NCBI RefSeq assembly: GCF_947494125.1
Contig: NZ_CANLTU010000001.1
Span: forward strand, 186,001 to 250,000
DNA from: an uncultured Tenacibaculum sp.
GTDB lineage: Bacteria; Bacteroidota; Bacteroidia; Flavobacteriales; Flavobacteriaceae
DNA: 64,000 nt
Direction of reading: 5' to 3'
The notes under the pieces were generated by a model. It saw only the letters and a program-made list of their open reading frames with translations, made no database searches and was not told where the DNA came from. Shown here one piece after another: positions 24,459 through 33,049 of the stretch. Made by a program: the position numbers and the translations under genes. Numbering within the stretch: the first letter of the stretch is position 1; every line of letters starts with the position of its first letter.

Positions 24459-25775
24459 ATGAAAAAAAGTATTTTATCTCTTGCTTCTGCTATGTTATTT
24501 GCATTTTCTGCAAATGCGCAGAAAGTAGAGTTTGAAGAGTATGATTTAAACAACGGCATGCATGTAATCTTGCATCAAGATAAATCAGCTCCAGTAGTTA
24601 TTACTTCGGTAATGTATCATGTAGGTGCAAAAGACGAGCAACCAAACCGTACAGGAATGGCTCACTTTTTTGAACATTTATTATTTGAAGGAACAAAAAA
24701 CATAAAGAAAGGTGATTGGTTTAAAATTGTTTCTTCAAATGGAGGAAAAAATAATGCCAACACAACAGATGACAGAACTTATTATTATGAAGTTTTTCCT
24801 TCTAATAACTTAGAATTAGGTTTATGGATGGAGTCTGAAAGATTATTATCTCCTGTTATTGGTCAAGAAGGAGTTGACACACAAAATGAAGTTGTAAAAG
24901 AAGAAAAGCGTTTACGTGTAGACAATCAACCTTACTCTCGTTTTTTAGAAAATGTTAAGAAAAACATGTTCAAAAAACACCCTTATAAAGGAACAACTAT
25001 TGGTAAAATGAAGCATTTAGATGATGCAACATTAGAAGAGTTTATTGCTTTTAATAAAAAATTCTATGTACCTAACAACGCTACATTAGTTGTTGCTGGT
25101 GATATTGATATAAAACAAGCAAAAACTTGGATTAAAGAATATTTTGAAAGAATCCCTAAAGGAGAAGACATCAAAAGAGAGTTTCAAAAAGAAGATCCTA
25201 TTACGAATCAGATAGAGGCTAAAGCTTATGATCCTAATATTCAAATTCCAGCTATTATGGAAGCATATAGAACTCCGTCAATGAAAACACGTGATTCTAG
25301 AGTGTTAGACATGGTTTCTTCATATTTAAGCAGTGGTAAAAGTTCAGTTTTATATAAGAAGTTAGTTGATCAAAAGAAAATGGCTTTACAAGCAGGAGCT
25401 ATTAATTTAAGTCAAGAAGATTACGGTACTTACATTATTTATGCATTACCATTAGGTAAAACTTCTTTAGCTAGTTTAGTTAAAGAAATAGATGAAGAAG
25501 TTGTAAGATTACAAACCGATTTAATTTCAGAAAAAGATTACCAAAAACTTCAAAATAAATTTGAAAACAATTTTGTAAACTCTAACTCTAGTGTTGAGGG
25601 AATTGCAAATTCATTAGCTCGTTATAATGTTTTATACGGAGACACTAATTTAATTAATACAGAAATAGATATTTATCGTTCTATTACTCGTGAAGAAATT
25701 AGAGAAGTAGCTAAGAAGTACTTACAAACAAATAAGCGTTTGTTAATGGAATATTTGCCTGAAAGTAAAAAATAA
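24459..25775 (+). CDS. Secreted M16 zinc peptidase (catalytic subunit)
   Basis: The 438-residue protein has a signal peptide (MKKSILSLASAMLFAFSANAQ). The inverted zinc motif HFFEH is at residues 69-73, with a downstream Glu ligand in VVKEEKRLRVD (about 149). Two M16 half-domains follow, including the R/Y-type closure region. It should act in the periplasm as the active half of a heterodimeric M16 peptidase with the next gene, 25 bases downstream, which lacks the zinc site. Substrates are unknown; the family degrades peptides inside a closed chamber. Confidence 0.92.
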   Translation: MKKSILSLASAMLFAFSANAQKVEFEEYDLNNGMHVILHQDKSAPVVITSVMYHVGAKDEQPNRTGMAHFFEHLLFEGTKNIKKGDWFKIVSSNGGKNNANTTDDRTYYYEVFPSNNLELGLWMESERLLSPVIGQEGVDTQNEVVKEEKRLRVDNQPYSRFLENVKKNMFKKHPYKGTTIGKMKHLDDATLEEFIAFNKKFYVPNNATLVVAGDIDIKQAKTWIKEYFERIPKGEDIKREFQKEDPITNQIEAKAYDPNIQIPAIMEAYRTPSMKTRDSRVLDMVSSYLSSGKSSVLYKKLVDQKKMALQAGAINLSQEDYGTYIIYALPLGKTSLASLVKEIDEEVVRLQTDLISEKDYQKLQNKFENNFVNSNSSVEGIANSLARYNVLYGDTNLINTEIDIYRSITREEIREVAKKYLQTNKRLLMEYLPESKK

Positions 25776-25800
25776 CATCAAAAGACAATATAAAAGAATT

Positions 25801-27849
25801 ATGAAGACACAAATTTTATCATTAGTCGCGATTTTAGCAATGTCTTTTGCTGTAAATGCACAACGCGATTTAAACAAACAGCCAAAACCAGGGCCAGCTC
25901 CTAAAGTAAAATTAGGAAAAGTAGAGAAGTTTAAACTTCCTAATGGTTTAGAGGTTATTATGGTAGAAAACCATAAGCTACCAAGAGCATCAGCTAATTT
26001 AACAATTGACAATAAACCAGTAGTAGAAGGTGCAAAAACAGGTTTAGCTGATCTAATGGGAGGTTTATTAGGTAACGGGACAACAACCGTTTCTAAAAAC
26101 GATTTTAATGAAAAAGTAGATTATTTAGGTGCTTTTGTTAATTATAGTAAGGACGGAGCTTACGCTTCTTCTTTAAAAAAATACTTTCCTGAGATTTTAG
26201 GTTTATTAGCAGATGGTGTTAAAAACCCTGTTTTTTCTCAGGAAGAATTTGACAAACAAGTAGAACGTACTTTAGACGGATTAAAATCTAACGAAAAAAG
26301 TGTGACTGCTATTGCTCGTAGAGTAGAAGATGCTCTTACCTATGGAAAACAACACCCATATGGAGAATTCACAACAAAAGAATCTGTAAAAAACATCACT
26401 TTACAAGATGTAAAAGACAATTATAATACATATTACCGTCCTAACAATTCTTATTTAGTTATTGTTGGAGACATTAATCCTAAAGAAACAAAAAAGTTAG
26501 TTAAAAAACTTTTTTCTGATTGGAAGTCTGGTAATGTGCCAAATGTAGCATTACAAAAACCTACAAATCCTGCAACTGCAGAAATTAACTTTATTAACAT
26601 GCCTAATGCTGTTCAATCAGAAATAGCAGTAGTTAATAATATTGATTTAAAGTTAGGTGATAAAGATTATTACGCTGCTTTATTAGCAAACAACATCTTA
26701 GGTGGTGGTGGAACTGCACGTTTATTCATGAATTTACGTGAAGATAAAGGATACACTTACGGGTCATATTCTAGCTTAAGACAAAGTAGAAATGCAGCAA
26801 CTTTTAGAGCAAGTGCAGCTGTAAGAAATATGGTTACTGACAGTGCAATGGTTGAAATTCAAAAAGAAATCAATAAAATTCGTTATCAGAAAGCATCAGC
26901 AGATGAACTTAAAAATGCGAAAGCTAAATATGTAGGTAACTTTGTAATGGATGTTCAAAAACCAAGAACGGCTGCAAGATTTGCATTAAATATTGCTCGT
27001 TATAATTTACCTGAAAATTTTTATGAAAACTATTTATCTAATATTAACGCTGTTACTTTAGATGATGTTCAAAATGCAGCGATTAAACATTTTAAAGGAG
27101 ATAAAGCTCGTATTTTTATTACTGGTAAAGGAATAGATGTTTTAAAAAATTTAGAAAAAAATTCTGATTATAAAATTAACTACTTTGACAAAAAAGGAAA
27201 TGCTACCTCAAAACCAAAAATGAGTTTACCAATTCCTGCTGGTACAACAGCAACAACTGTGGTTGATAATTATTTCAAAGCAATTGGAGGTAAAGATAAA
27301 GTAGCTGCAGTAAAATCAGTAATGATTTCTTCTGACGCTAAAATACAAGGGATGCAAATAAATTTAGTTCAAAAAAATGCAGCGCCTAACAAGTCACTAG
27401 TATTAGTTTCTATGGCGGGTAATGTAATGCAAAAAGTAGTTTTTGATGGGGCTAAAGGATATCAAGAAGCTCAAGGTCAGAAAAAAGAAGTCTCTGGTGA
27501 AGAATTAATAGAAGCTAAAAAACAAGCTGCTCCATTTGAAGACTTAGCATACAAAAAAGGAAAACTAGAAAGGATTGAACCTATTGATGGTAAAAATGCT
27601 TACGTAATTAAACATGGTAAATCTGAAATTTTTTATGACATGACTTCTGGATTAAAAATAAAAGAAGTCAAAACAGCTAAAGGGCCTCAAGGAGAAATGA
27701 AAGTTCCAACAACTTTTTCTGATTATAAAGAAATCAAAGGAATTAAGTTTCCACATAAAGTTACCCGAACAAATGGCCCTATGAAAATGGAGTTTATTGT
27801 AAAAGAAGTAAAAATTAACGAAGGAGTATCTGATACTGATTTTCAGTAG
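25801..27849 (+). CDS. Inactive M16-like partner fused to a LolA-like domain
   Basis: The 682-residue protein has a signal peptide (MKTQILSLVAILAMSFAVNAQ) and two M16 half-domains (about residues 35-450). Where HxxEH should be, the sequence reads GLADLMGGLLGNGTTT, so no zinc site is present. The glycine-rich loop NNILGGGGTARLFMNLREDKGYTYG is kept. Residues about 475-682 form a separate domain (DNYFKAIGGKDKVAAVKSVM...KFPHKVTRTNGPMKMEFIV) resembling LolA/outer-membrane-lipoprotein-sorting folds. It probably pairs with the preceding active peptidase and may present lipophilic or peptide cargo. Confidence 0.85.
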   Translation: MKTQILSLVAILAMSFAVNAQRDLNKQPKPGPAPKVKLGKVEKFKLPNGLEVIMVENHKLPRASANLTIDNKPVVEGAKTGLADLMGGLLGNGTTTVSKNDFNEKVDYLGAFVNYSKDGAYASSLKKYFPEILGLLADGVKNPVFSQEEFDKQVERTLDGLKSNEKSVTAIARRVEDALTYGKQHPYGEFTTKESVKNITLQDVKDNYNTYYRPNNSYLVIVGDINPKETKKLVKKLFSDWKSGNVPNVALQKPTNPATAEINFINMPNAVQSEIAVVNNIDLKLGDKDYYAALLANNILGGGGTARLFMNLREDKGYTYGSYSSLRQSRNAATFRASAAVRNMVTDSAMVEIQKEINKIRYQKASADELKNAKAKYVGNFVMDVQKPRTAARFALNIARYNLPENFYENYLSNINAVTLDDVQNAAIKHFKGDKARIFITGKGIDVLKNLEKNSDYKINYFDKKGNATSKPKMSLPIPAGTTATTVVDNYFKAIGGKDKVAAVKSVMISSDAKIQGMQINLVQKNAAPNKSLVLVSMAGNVMQKVVFDGAKGYQEAQGQKKEVSGEELIEAKKQAAPFEDLAYKKGKLERIEPIDGKNAYVIKHGKSEIFYDMTSGLKIKEVKTAKGPQGEMKVPTTFSDYKEIKGIKFPHKVTRTNGPMKMEFIVKEVKINEGVSDTDFQ

Positions 27850-27872
27850 ATAGAATACCTTTTCTAATTACT

Positions 27873-27905
27873 AAAGAGCCAAAACTTACGTTTTGGCTCT
27901 TTTTA
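27873..27905. terminator. Bidirectional terminator between M16 genes and the DMT exporter
   Basis: A perfect 13-bp stem (27873-27885 with 27890-27902), 4-base loop, T runs on both strands, between stops at 27849 and 27903. Confidence 0.88.
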
Positions 27906-28775
27906 TTTTGCTTTATTCACCAGCCATACACCAAGTAAAATAACACCTCCAGCTAATAATTGAATTACATTTAATTTTTCTCCATCTATAATCCCCCACA
28001 TAACAGCTACGATAGGGATTAAATACGTTACGGAAGATGCAAAAATAGGTGATGAAAGATGTACCATTTTATTAAACAATACTTTTGCTATTCCTGTACC
28101 AACAACAGATAATATTGTAATATACCCTAATGCATTTGTTGTTTGAGAATTTATTTCAAAAGTTGAGAAAAAACCAGAAAATAACAAAACTAATAAAGCT
28201 GGTATTATTAATAATAAAAAATTCCCTGTTGTTATTGCCAATGCATCTAAATCAGATAAATACTTCTTTACTATATTTACATTAAAGGCATATCCGATAG
28301 AAGAAATTATAACCAGTGTAGCATACCAATAGTTCTGATTTGGATTCAAATCTGCTCCTTTTAATATTAAAATAAGCGTACCGATTAATCCAATTAATAT
28401 TCCAATAAATTGTTTTTTCTTAAAGGTAAAACCAAAAACTAAAGCTCCAAAAATAAAAGTATTAAATGGTGTTAATGAATTTAAAATTGCTGAAATAGAA
28501 CTATCAATTCCCTGTATAGCAAAGGCAAATAAAAAGGATGGGAAAAAAGTTCCCAACAAAGCAGTATATAAAATATAAATCCAATGTTTTTTTTGAATTC
28601 TTTGAATACTTTTAAATCCAATCATCAATAAAAAAACAGCGGTAATTAACATTCGTAATGCCCCTAATTGAATTGGTGTTAAACCAATAAGTGCTTTTTT
28701 TATTAAAATAAAAGAACTTCCCCAAACAAGTGAAAGTATAACTAAATACAACCATTTACGTTGCTTATTACTCAT
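27903..28775 (-). CDS. EamA/DMT-family transporter
   Basis: A 290-residue inner-membrane protein with ten hydrophobic segments in two EamA repeats (first repeat SLVWGSSFILIKKALIGLTPIQLGALRM, second beginning YATLVIISSIGYAFNVNIVK). These are drug/metabolite exporters; the cargo cannot be deduced. The start is the ATG at 28773-28775. A TTG 21 bases upstream is in frame but lies in a probable -7 region (GATTTTTG, minus strand) and was rejected. Confidence 0.88.
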   Translation of the reverse strand: MSNKQRKWLYLVILSLVWGSSFILIKKALIGLTPIQLGALRMLITAVFLLMIGFKSIQRIQKKHWIYILYTALLGTFFPSFLFAFAIQGIDSSISAILNSLTPFNTFIFGALVFGFTFKKKQFIGILIGLIGTLILILKGADLNPNQNYWYATLVIISSIGYAFNVNIVKKYLSDLDALAITTGNFLLLIIPALLVLLFSGFFSTFEINSQTTNALGYITILSVVGTGIAKVLFNKMVHLSSPIFASSVTYLIPIVAVMWGIIDGEKLNVIQLLAGGVILLGVWLVNKAK

Positions 28776-28834
28776 TTTCAATTCATTTAATGGCAAAAAT
28801 CGACTATTTTCATTTATTTTTTTGATTTTATTAA

Positions 28835-28842
28835 TAACTTTG
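28835..28842 (+). promoter_or_regulatory. -7 box of the metal-binding lipoprotein gene
   Basis: TAACTTTG, an exact TAnnTTTG match 22 bases before the ATG at 28865. Confidence 0.5.
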
Positions 28843-28864
28843 CCAAATAACCTAATAAATAGAA

Positions 28865-29347
28865 ATGATGAAAATTCAAAAAATAATTTTAGCCTTAACT
28901 TTTGTTAGCTTTTTAGCTGTCGGATGTAAAAACGAAGCAAAAAAAGAAGAAACTAACAAAACTCCTAAAACTGAAGTAGCTGCGAATGCTAAAGAACTTT
29001 CTTTAAACATTTCTGGAATGACTTGTGAAATAGGATGTGCTAAAAAAATAGCTTCTGATTTATCTAAAAAAGACGGTGTCTTAGATGCCAAAGTTATATT
29101 TAATGATAGCATTGCTACTGTAAAATATGATGCCAACATTACTAATAAAGCTGACTTAATTGCTTTTGTAGAAGGAATTGGAAGTGGAGATATGTATAAA
29201 GCTTCTGAAACAACTAAGGAAGCTTGTGCTGAAAATTGCAAGAAAGAAGGTTGTTCTAAAAAAGAAGGTCATAAAGACGAAAGTGACAAAAAAGCTTGCG
29301 CTACTGATTGTAAAAAAGAATGCTGTGGTGAAACTAAAAAAGCATAA
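28865..29347 (+). CDS. Heavy-metal-associated domain lipoprotein with Cys-rich tail
   Basis: A 160-residue protein with a lipobox (FVSFLAVGCKNE, Cys about residue 21) and an HMA ferredoxin-like fold (ELSLNISGMTCEIGCAKKIA ... VLDAKVIFNDSIATVKYD). The metal loop is CEIGC, with three residues between the Cys instead of the usual two. The tail adds further Cys (ACAENCKKEGCSKKEGHKDE and ACATDCKKECCGE), suggesting several soft-metal sites. It likely captures copper or a similar ion at the cell envelope. ATG ATG allows a start one codon later. Heme A synthase follows after a terminator. Confidence 0.82.
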   Translation: MMKIQKIILALTFVSFLAVGCKNEAKKEETNKTPKTEVAANAKELSLNISGMTCEIGCAKKIASDLSKKDGVLDAKVIFNDSIATVKYDANITNKADLIAFVEGIGSGDMYKASETTKEACAENCKKEGCSKKEGHKDESDKKACATDCKKECCGETKKA

Positions 29348-29370
29348 TTCTTTTTTAAACTTATAAAATC

Positions 29371-29397
29371 AAGCTCCTCAAATGAGGGGCTTTTTTT
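29371..29397 (+). terminator. Terminator after the metal-binding lipoprotein
   Basis: A 10-bp stem with one G-U pair (29371-29380 with 29383-29392) and a following T run. Confidence 0.75.
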
Positions 29398-29408
29398 ATG
29401 GATTACAT

Positions 29409-29416
29409 TATCTTTG
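29409..29416 (+). promoter_or_regulatory. -7 box of heme A synthase, fixes its start
   Basis: TATCTTTG, exact match. It lies inside the longer in-frame ORF beginning at 29398, so translation must start downstream, at ATG 29434. Confidence 0.6.
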
Positions 29417-29433
29417 TAAAAACTTTTCTTCTA

Positions 29434-30450
29434 ATGAAAAAACACTTTCCTCTTCTAGTAAAAATATCATTAATCTCGGTATATCTTATTTTTTTAGCAG
29501 GTTCGGTTGTTCGTATGACAGGGTCTGGAATGGGCTGTCCTGATTGGCCAAAATGTTTTGGTTATTATATTCCTCCTACTTCTGAAGAACAAATAACTTG
29601 GCAACCTAATACAGAGTATGAAGAAGGAATGATTATTATAAAAAGTGAAATTTTATTCGTTGCTGAAAATGATATAAAAACAACTAATAAATTCAACAGC
29701 AATAATTGGGTTAAATACACAAAGCACAGTTATGCAAAGTTTAATAAATACCATACTTGGACTGAATATATAAACAGATTGTCTTCTGCATTAGCAGGAA
29801 TACCTTTCTTGCTTTTAATCTTTACTTCGCTTTCTTTTTGGAAAGAAAAAAAACAAATTACGCTATTAGCTTTTGGTGCATTTCTTTTAATGCTTTTTGA
29901 AGCCTGGCTGGGAAAAACTGTGGTTGACACAAACTTAAAACCCACTATTATAACTATTCATATGGTTGCTGGGTTAATTATTATTGCCCTGCTATTATGG
30001 CTATTACATATAGTTTCTGATCGCAAAAAAACAACATATAAATACAATTCTCTATTTAGCAAACTAGTAATTGTAGCTGCTGTTTTTTCATTAATTCAAA
30101 TTGCAATGGGGACTCAAGTTCGTCAGTTTATAGACGAACAAGTAAAATTATTTGGATTCGAAAACAAACAGTTTAGCTTATTAAAACCTAGCTTTAAATT
30201 TTATTTCCACCGTTCATTTACTATCGCTATTGTATTGGTAAACCTTGGAATATTTTATTTAAATCAAATTAAAAACTTAGGTTTTAAGCTTATCAATTGG
30301 GTTATCTTCTTAATCTTTTTAGAAACTATTACAGGTATTTTAATGTACTATGCAGAATTCCCTTTAGGTACTCAAGCTATACATTTACTAGCAGGAGCTA
30401 TTTTATTTGGGTTACAGTTTTATTTATGGCTACAGAGTAGGAAGCTTTAA
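29434..30450 (+). CDS. ctaA: Heme A synthase (COX15/CtaA)
   Basis: A 338-residue inner-membrane protein with eight helices. It oxidises the C8 methyl of heme O to the formyl of heme A for cytochrome oxidase. The heme-ligand His residues are in HTWTEYINRLSSALAG, TIHMVAGLII, YFHRSFTIAIV and IHLLAGAILFG. GMGCPDWPKCFG near residue 25 is the extracellular Cys pair. The first outer loop is long, with a Trp/Tyr-rich insert (ITWQPNTEYEEGMIIIKSEI ... NNWVKY). The start is set by the -7 box at 29409. Confidence 0.93.
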   Translation: MKKHFPLLVKISLISVYLIFLAGSVVRMTGSGMGCPDWPKCFGYYIPPTSEEQITWQPNTEYEEGMIIIKSEILFVAENDIKTTNKFNSNNWVKYTKHSYAKFNKYHTWTEYINRLSSALAGIPFLLLIFTSLSFWKEKKQITLLAFGAFLLMLFEAWLGKTVVDTNLKPTIITIHMVAGLIIIALLLWLLHIVSDRKKTTYKYNSLFSKLVIVAAVFSLIQIAMGTQVRQFIDEQVKLFGFENKQFSLLKPSFKFYFHRSFTIAIVLVNLGIFYLNQIKNLGFKLINWVIFLIFLETITGILMYYAEFPLGTQAIHLLAGAILFGLQFYLWLQSRKL

Positions 30451-30453
30451 TTT

Positions 30454-30714
30454 ATGAACCAAGAAGAAAGGAATAAAGAAAAACGAAGAATGACTTCTTT
30501 AACTACTGAAGAATGGTTAGGCTTTTTCTTTGTGCCCATTAATATCTCAAGAGGAGAAATAAGTATTTTTCCCACAAATGATTTTAATAATACTGAAGAA
30601 GATCGGTTTAAAAAATTTAATTTCGATAAAAAACTAAAACAGTCTTATACTGCGAGAGTTCTAGACATCATTTTTTATACTATTATTTTTATAGTACTTC
30701 GCTCCCTTTTTTAA
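30454..30714 (+). CDS. Small C-terminally membrane-anchored protein, unknown
   Basis: An 86-residue product beginning MNQEERNKEKRRMTSLTTEE and ending with a single hydrophobic helix (VLDIIFYTIIFIVLRSLF). The middle (WLGFFFVPINISRGEISIFP) carries no family I know. It starts 3 bases after ctaA, so it is probably in the same transcript and could take part in heme or cytochrome oxidase assembly; that is inference from position alone. Its stop shares TTAA with the gldD stop on the other strand. Confidence 0.6.
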   Translation: MNQEERNKEKRRMTSLTTEEWLGFFFVPINISRGEISIFPTNDFNNTEEDRFKKFNFDKKLKQSYTARVLDIIFYTIIFIVLRSLF

Positions 30715-31265
30715 TCTTTCCACTCTAAAGTTTCCATCATATGAATCATATCATTTTTAATATATTCAACTGCTGGTAAAATAGAATCGTAATTAGGTTT
30801 AGTATAAAAAAACAAAGAGCCTTTTAAAAAATGCTTAGAACTATCTGTTGCATGAAACTGTACTTGAGAAGCAGCATTCCCCATTATTTGATACACACTC
30901 CCATATACTTTTTTATCGGGATTAGAATACTCTATTGGAGCTGTAATTTGATCTGCTTTAATAGCATGTTCAAAAACTAATTTCTCAGATTCTATTAACA
31001 ACTCTCTTAAATTATTATCCACAGGACGATACGTAATATCAACCGAAGCTTTCAATTTAGGGTATCGTACTTTTAACCAGTTTTGAGGCAAGTTTTTAAT
31101 TGCAGTGTTTTTTGCCACATCAAAACGATACGGTCTACTATTATTTAATCTATTATAACCCAATTCTGGATATTCTAAACTTAAATACCCTTTAGGTTTT
31201 GGCAAAGTTTCATCACCACAACTTACTAATAATACCAATAAAACTAGCACTAAAAATTTATGCAT
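30711..31265 (-). CDS. gldD: Gliding motility lipoprotein GldD
   Basis: A 184-residue lipoprotein (lipobox LVLLVSCGDE, Cys16) with the characteristic start of the mature chain, PKPKGYLSLEYPELGYNRL. GldD is required for gliding in Flavobacterium johnsoniae and belongs with the type IX secretion/gliding set. The start ATG overlaps the last eight bases of gldE, and the order mutY-ssb-gldE-gldD is the usual flavobacterial arrangement. Whether this organism glides cannot be judged from these two genes alone. Confidence 0.93.
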   Translation of the reverse strand: MHKFLVLVLLVLLVSCGDETLPKPKGYLSLEYPELGYNRLNNSRPYRFDVAKNTAIKNLPQNWLKVRYPKLKASVDITYRPVDNNLRELLIESEKLVFEHAIKADQITAPIEYSNPDKKVYGSVYQIMGNAASQVQFHATDSSKHFLKGSLFFYTKPNYDSILPAVEYIKNDMIHMMETLEWKD

Positions 31266-32559
31266 TCCGTGTTGCTTTTATTTGTTTTATACGTTTCTTA
31301 TCAATCACTTCAATAGTAAACGTATACTTACTAAAATTTATTTTCTCTCCTTTCTTAGGAAACTTACCTGATATTTCTAAAATGAAGCCAGCTATCGTTT
31401 CACTTTCTCCTTTTGCATCTTCAAATTTATCAACATCCTCATCTTCTAAAACCCTGCAAAAATCTTTAATCGTTATTTTTCCTTCAAAAATATAATTGTT
31501 TTCATCTAGTTTAGAATAAGTCAAATCATCATCATCAAATTCATCGTTTATATCCCCTACAATTTCCTCAATTACATCTTCTAATGTAACAATTCCACTC
31601 GTTCCCCCATACTCATCAACAACAATAGCTAAGTGCTTTTTTTGTTCTTGAAATTCACTTAATAAATCATCAAGTTTTTTATTTTCAGGAACAAAAAAAG
31701 GTGCTCTAATTAACTTTTGCCATTTAAATGTTTTTTTATTCAAATGTTCTAATAAATCTTTTGCATATAAAACTCCTCTAATATTATCTATATTCTCATG
31801 GTATACAGGATTTCTTGAATACCCATTCTTTAAAATTATTTTTAAAACATCTTCATATGAAGCGTCGTCAGGTATAGCACAAACATCTGTTCGTGGCTTC
31901 ATGATTTGTACAGTTTCTGTATTCCCAAAATTTACAATTCCTTCTAGTATTTTTTGCTCATCTTTAGTTGTTGCTCCTTCAGATGTTAACTCTAATGCTT
32001 GTGACAACCGTTCTACTGAAAGATTATTGTTTTTGTTTCCTAATTTATTTTCAACAACACTTGTTAATTTAATTAAAGGAGTACTTAACGGAGTTAAAAC
32101 AACATTTAAAAATTGTAATGGTCTTCCCATAAAACTAGCAAACTGCATTGATTTTCTACTTGCGTATACTTTTGGCAACACTTCACCAAATAACAAAATT
32201 AAAAACGTTACAAAAACTACTTCTACAAAAAATTTCACTCCTCCAGAAAGTCCTTTAAAAAACACCTCTCCTAAAGACGCAAATATTAAAACAATTAGAA
32301 TATTAATAAAGTTATTTGTTATTAAAATAGTTCCTAATAGTTTTTTTGGCTTTTTAAGAAGCTTCACTACTATATTTTCACTTTTTGAAGTAGAATTTAA
32401 CTCATCAAGTTCTGTTTGTGATATAGAAAAAAAAGCAATTTCTGTACCTGAAATTAAAGCTGAACAAACTAACAAAAAGAGTAGTAATACACAGTTAAGA
32501 GTTGTTAATAAATCGACACTTGATAATACTAAAAATAAATGTTCGGGTTCTGGATCCAA
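31258..32559 (-). CDS. gldE: Gliding motility-associated membrane protein GldE
   Basis: The 433-residue protein has a DUF21/CNNM membrane domain with four segments (residues about 20-190, with LLVCSALISGTEIAFFSIS), two CBS domains (about 210-335: IMKPRTDVCAIPDD and VPENKKLDDLLSEFQEQKKH) and a C-terminal CorC/HlyC domain. This matches GldE, partner of GldD. The start is a TTG just before the conserved DPEP; a stop lies in frame immediately upstream and no earlier ATG exists. It follows ssb with a 19-base gap. Confidence 0.93.
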   Translation of the reverse strand: MDPEPEHLFLVLSSVDLLTTLNCVLLLFLLVCSALISGTEIAFFSISQTELDELNSTSKSENIVVKLLKKPKKLLGTILITNNFINILIVLIFASLGEVFFKGLSGGVKFFVEVVFVTFLILLFGEVLPKVYASRKSMQFASFMGRPLQFLNVVLTPLSTPLIKLTSVVENKLGNKNNNLSVERLSQALELTSEGATTKDEQKILEGIVNFGNTETVQIMKPRTDVCAIPDDASYEDVLKIILKNGYSRNPVYHENIDNIRGVLYAKDLLEHLNKKTFKWQKLIRAPFFVPENKKLDDLLSEFQEQKKHLAIVVDEYGGTSGIVTLEDVIEEIVGDINDEFDDDDLTYSKLDENNYIFEGKITIKDFCRVLEDEDVDKFEDAKGESETIAGFILEISGKFPKKGEKINFSKYTFTIEVIDKKRIKQIKATRNA

Positions 32560-32578
32560 TTTTTAAATTTTAATTAAA

Positions 32579-33010
32579 CTAAAATGGTAAATCATCATCT
32601 TCTTGTGGAGCCACATTTGGAGCTTTGATATTCTCTTGAGTTGGATTTACATTTGGTGGTGCATCATTAGGATCCTTTTTGGTTGATAAAAAAGTCATGT
32701 CTTGCACCTGTATTTCTGTGGTATACCTCTTCTGACCATCTACTTCGTATTGACGTGTTTTAATACGTCCTTCACAATACACACGATCTCCTTTTGTTAA
32801 ATATTTTTCACAAATTTCTGCTAATTTATTACGCACTACAATATTATGCCATTCAACATTTGTAATTCTCTCTCCCGTTTGACGATTCGTATATGTTTCA
32901 TTAGTGGCCAAAGGAAAACGCCCTACAGAATTACCTCCTTCAAAGTAATGCATTTTTATTTCATCTCCTAAATGACCTATTAAAATAACCTTATTAATTG
33001 TTCCTGCCAT
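32579..33010 (-). CDS. ssb: Single-stranded DNA-binding protein
   Basis: A 143-residue SSB: N-terminal OB fold (MAGTINKVILIGHLGDEIKM ... TEIQVQDMTFLSTKK, about residues 1-110), a Pro/Asn-rich linker and the acidic tip DDDLPF that recruits repair and replication partners. Length is normal for the core form. It lies 39 bases downstream of mutY, a conserved neighbour in Flavobacteria. Confidence 0.95.
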   Translation of the reverse strand: MAGTINKVILIGHLGDEIKMHYFEGGNSVGRFPLATNETYTNRQTGERITNVEWHNIVVRNKLAEICEKYLTKGDRVYCEGRIKTRQYEVDGQKRYTTEIQVQDMTFLSTKKDPNDAPPNVNPTQENIKAPNVAPQEDDDLPF

Positions 33011-33049
33011 AGCTAAAAAATTTGTGTAAAATCAAATATACAAAATTTA

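Noticed and set aside
28876-29241. A 121-residue frame antisense to the metal-binding lipoprotein
   Set aside because: The sense frame has a lipobox and HMA domain; the antisense frame has none.
31901-32566. A 221-residue frame antisense to gldE
   Set aside because: It mirrors the gldE coding frame, has no recognisable domain and a composition typical of antisense frames; gldE is certain.
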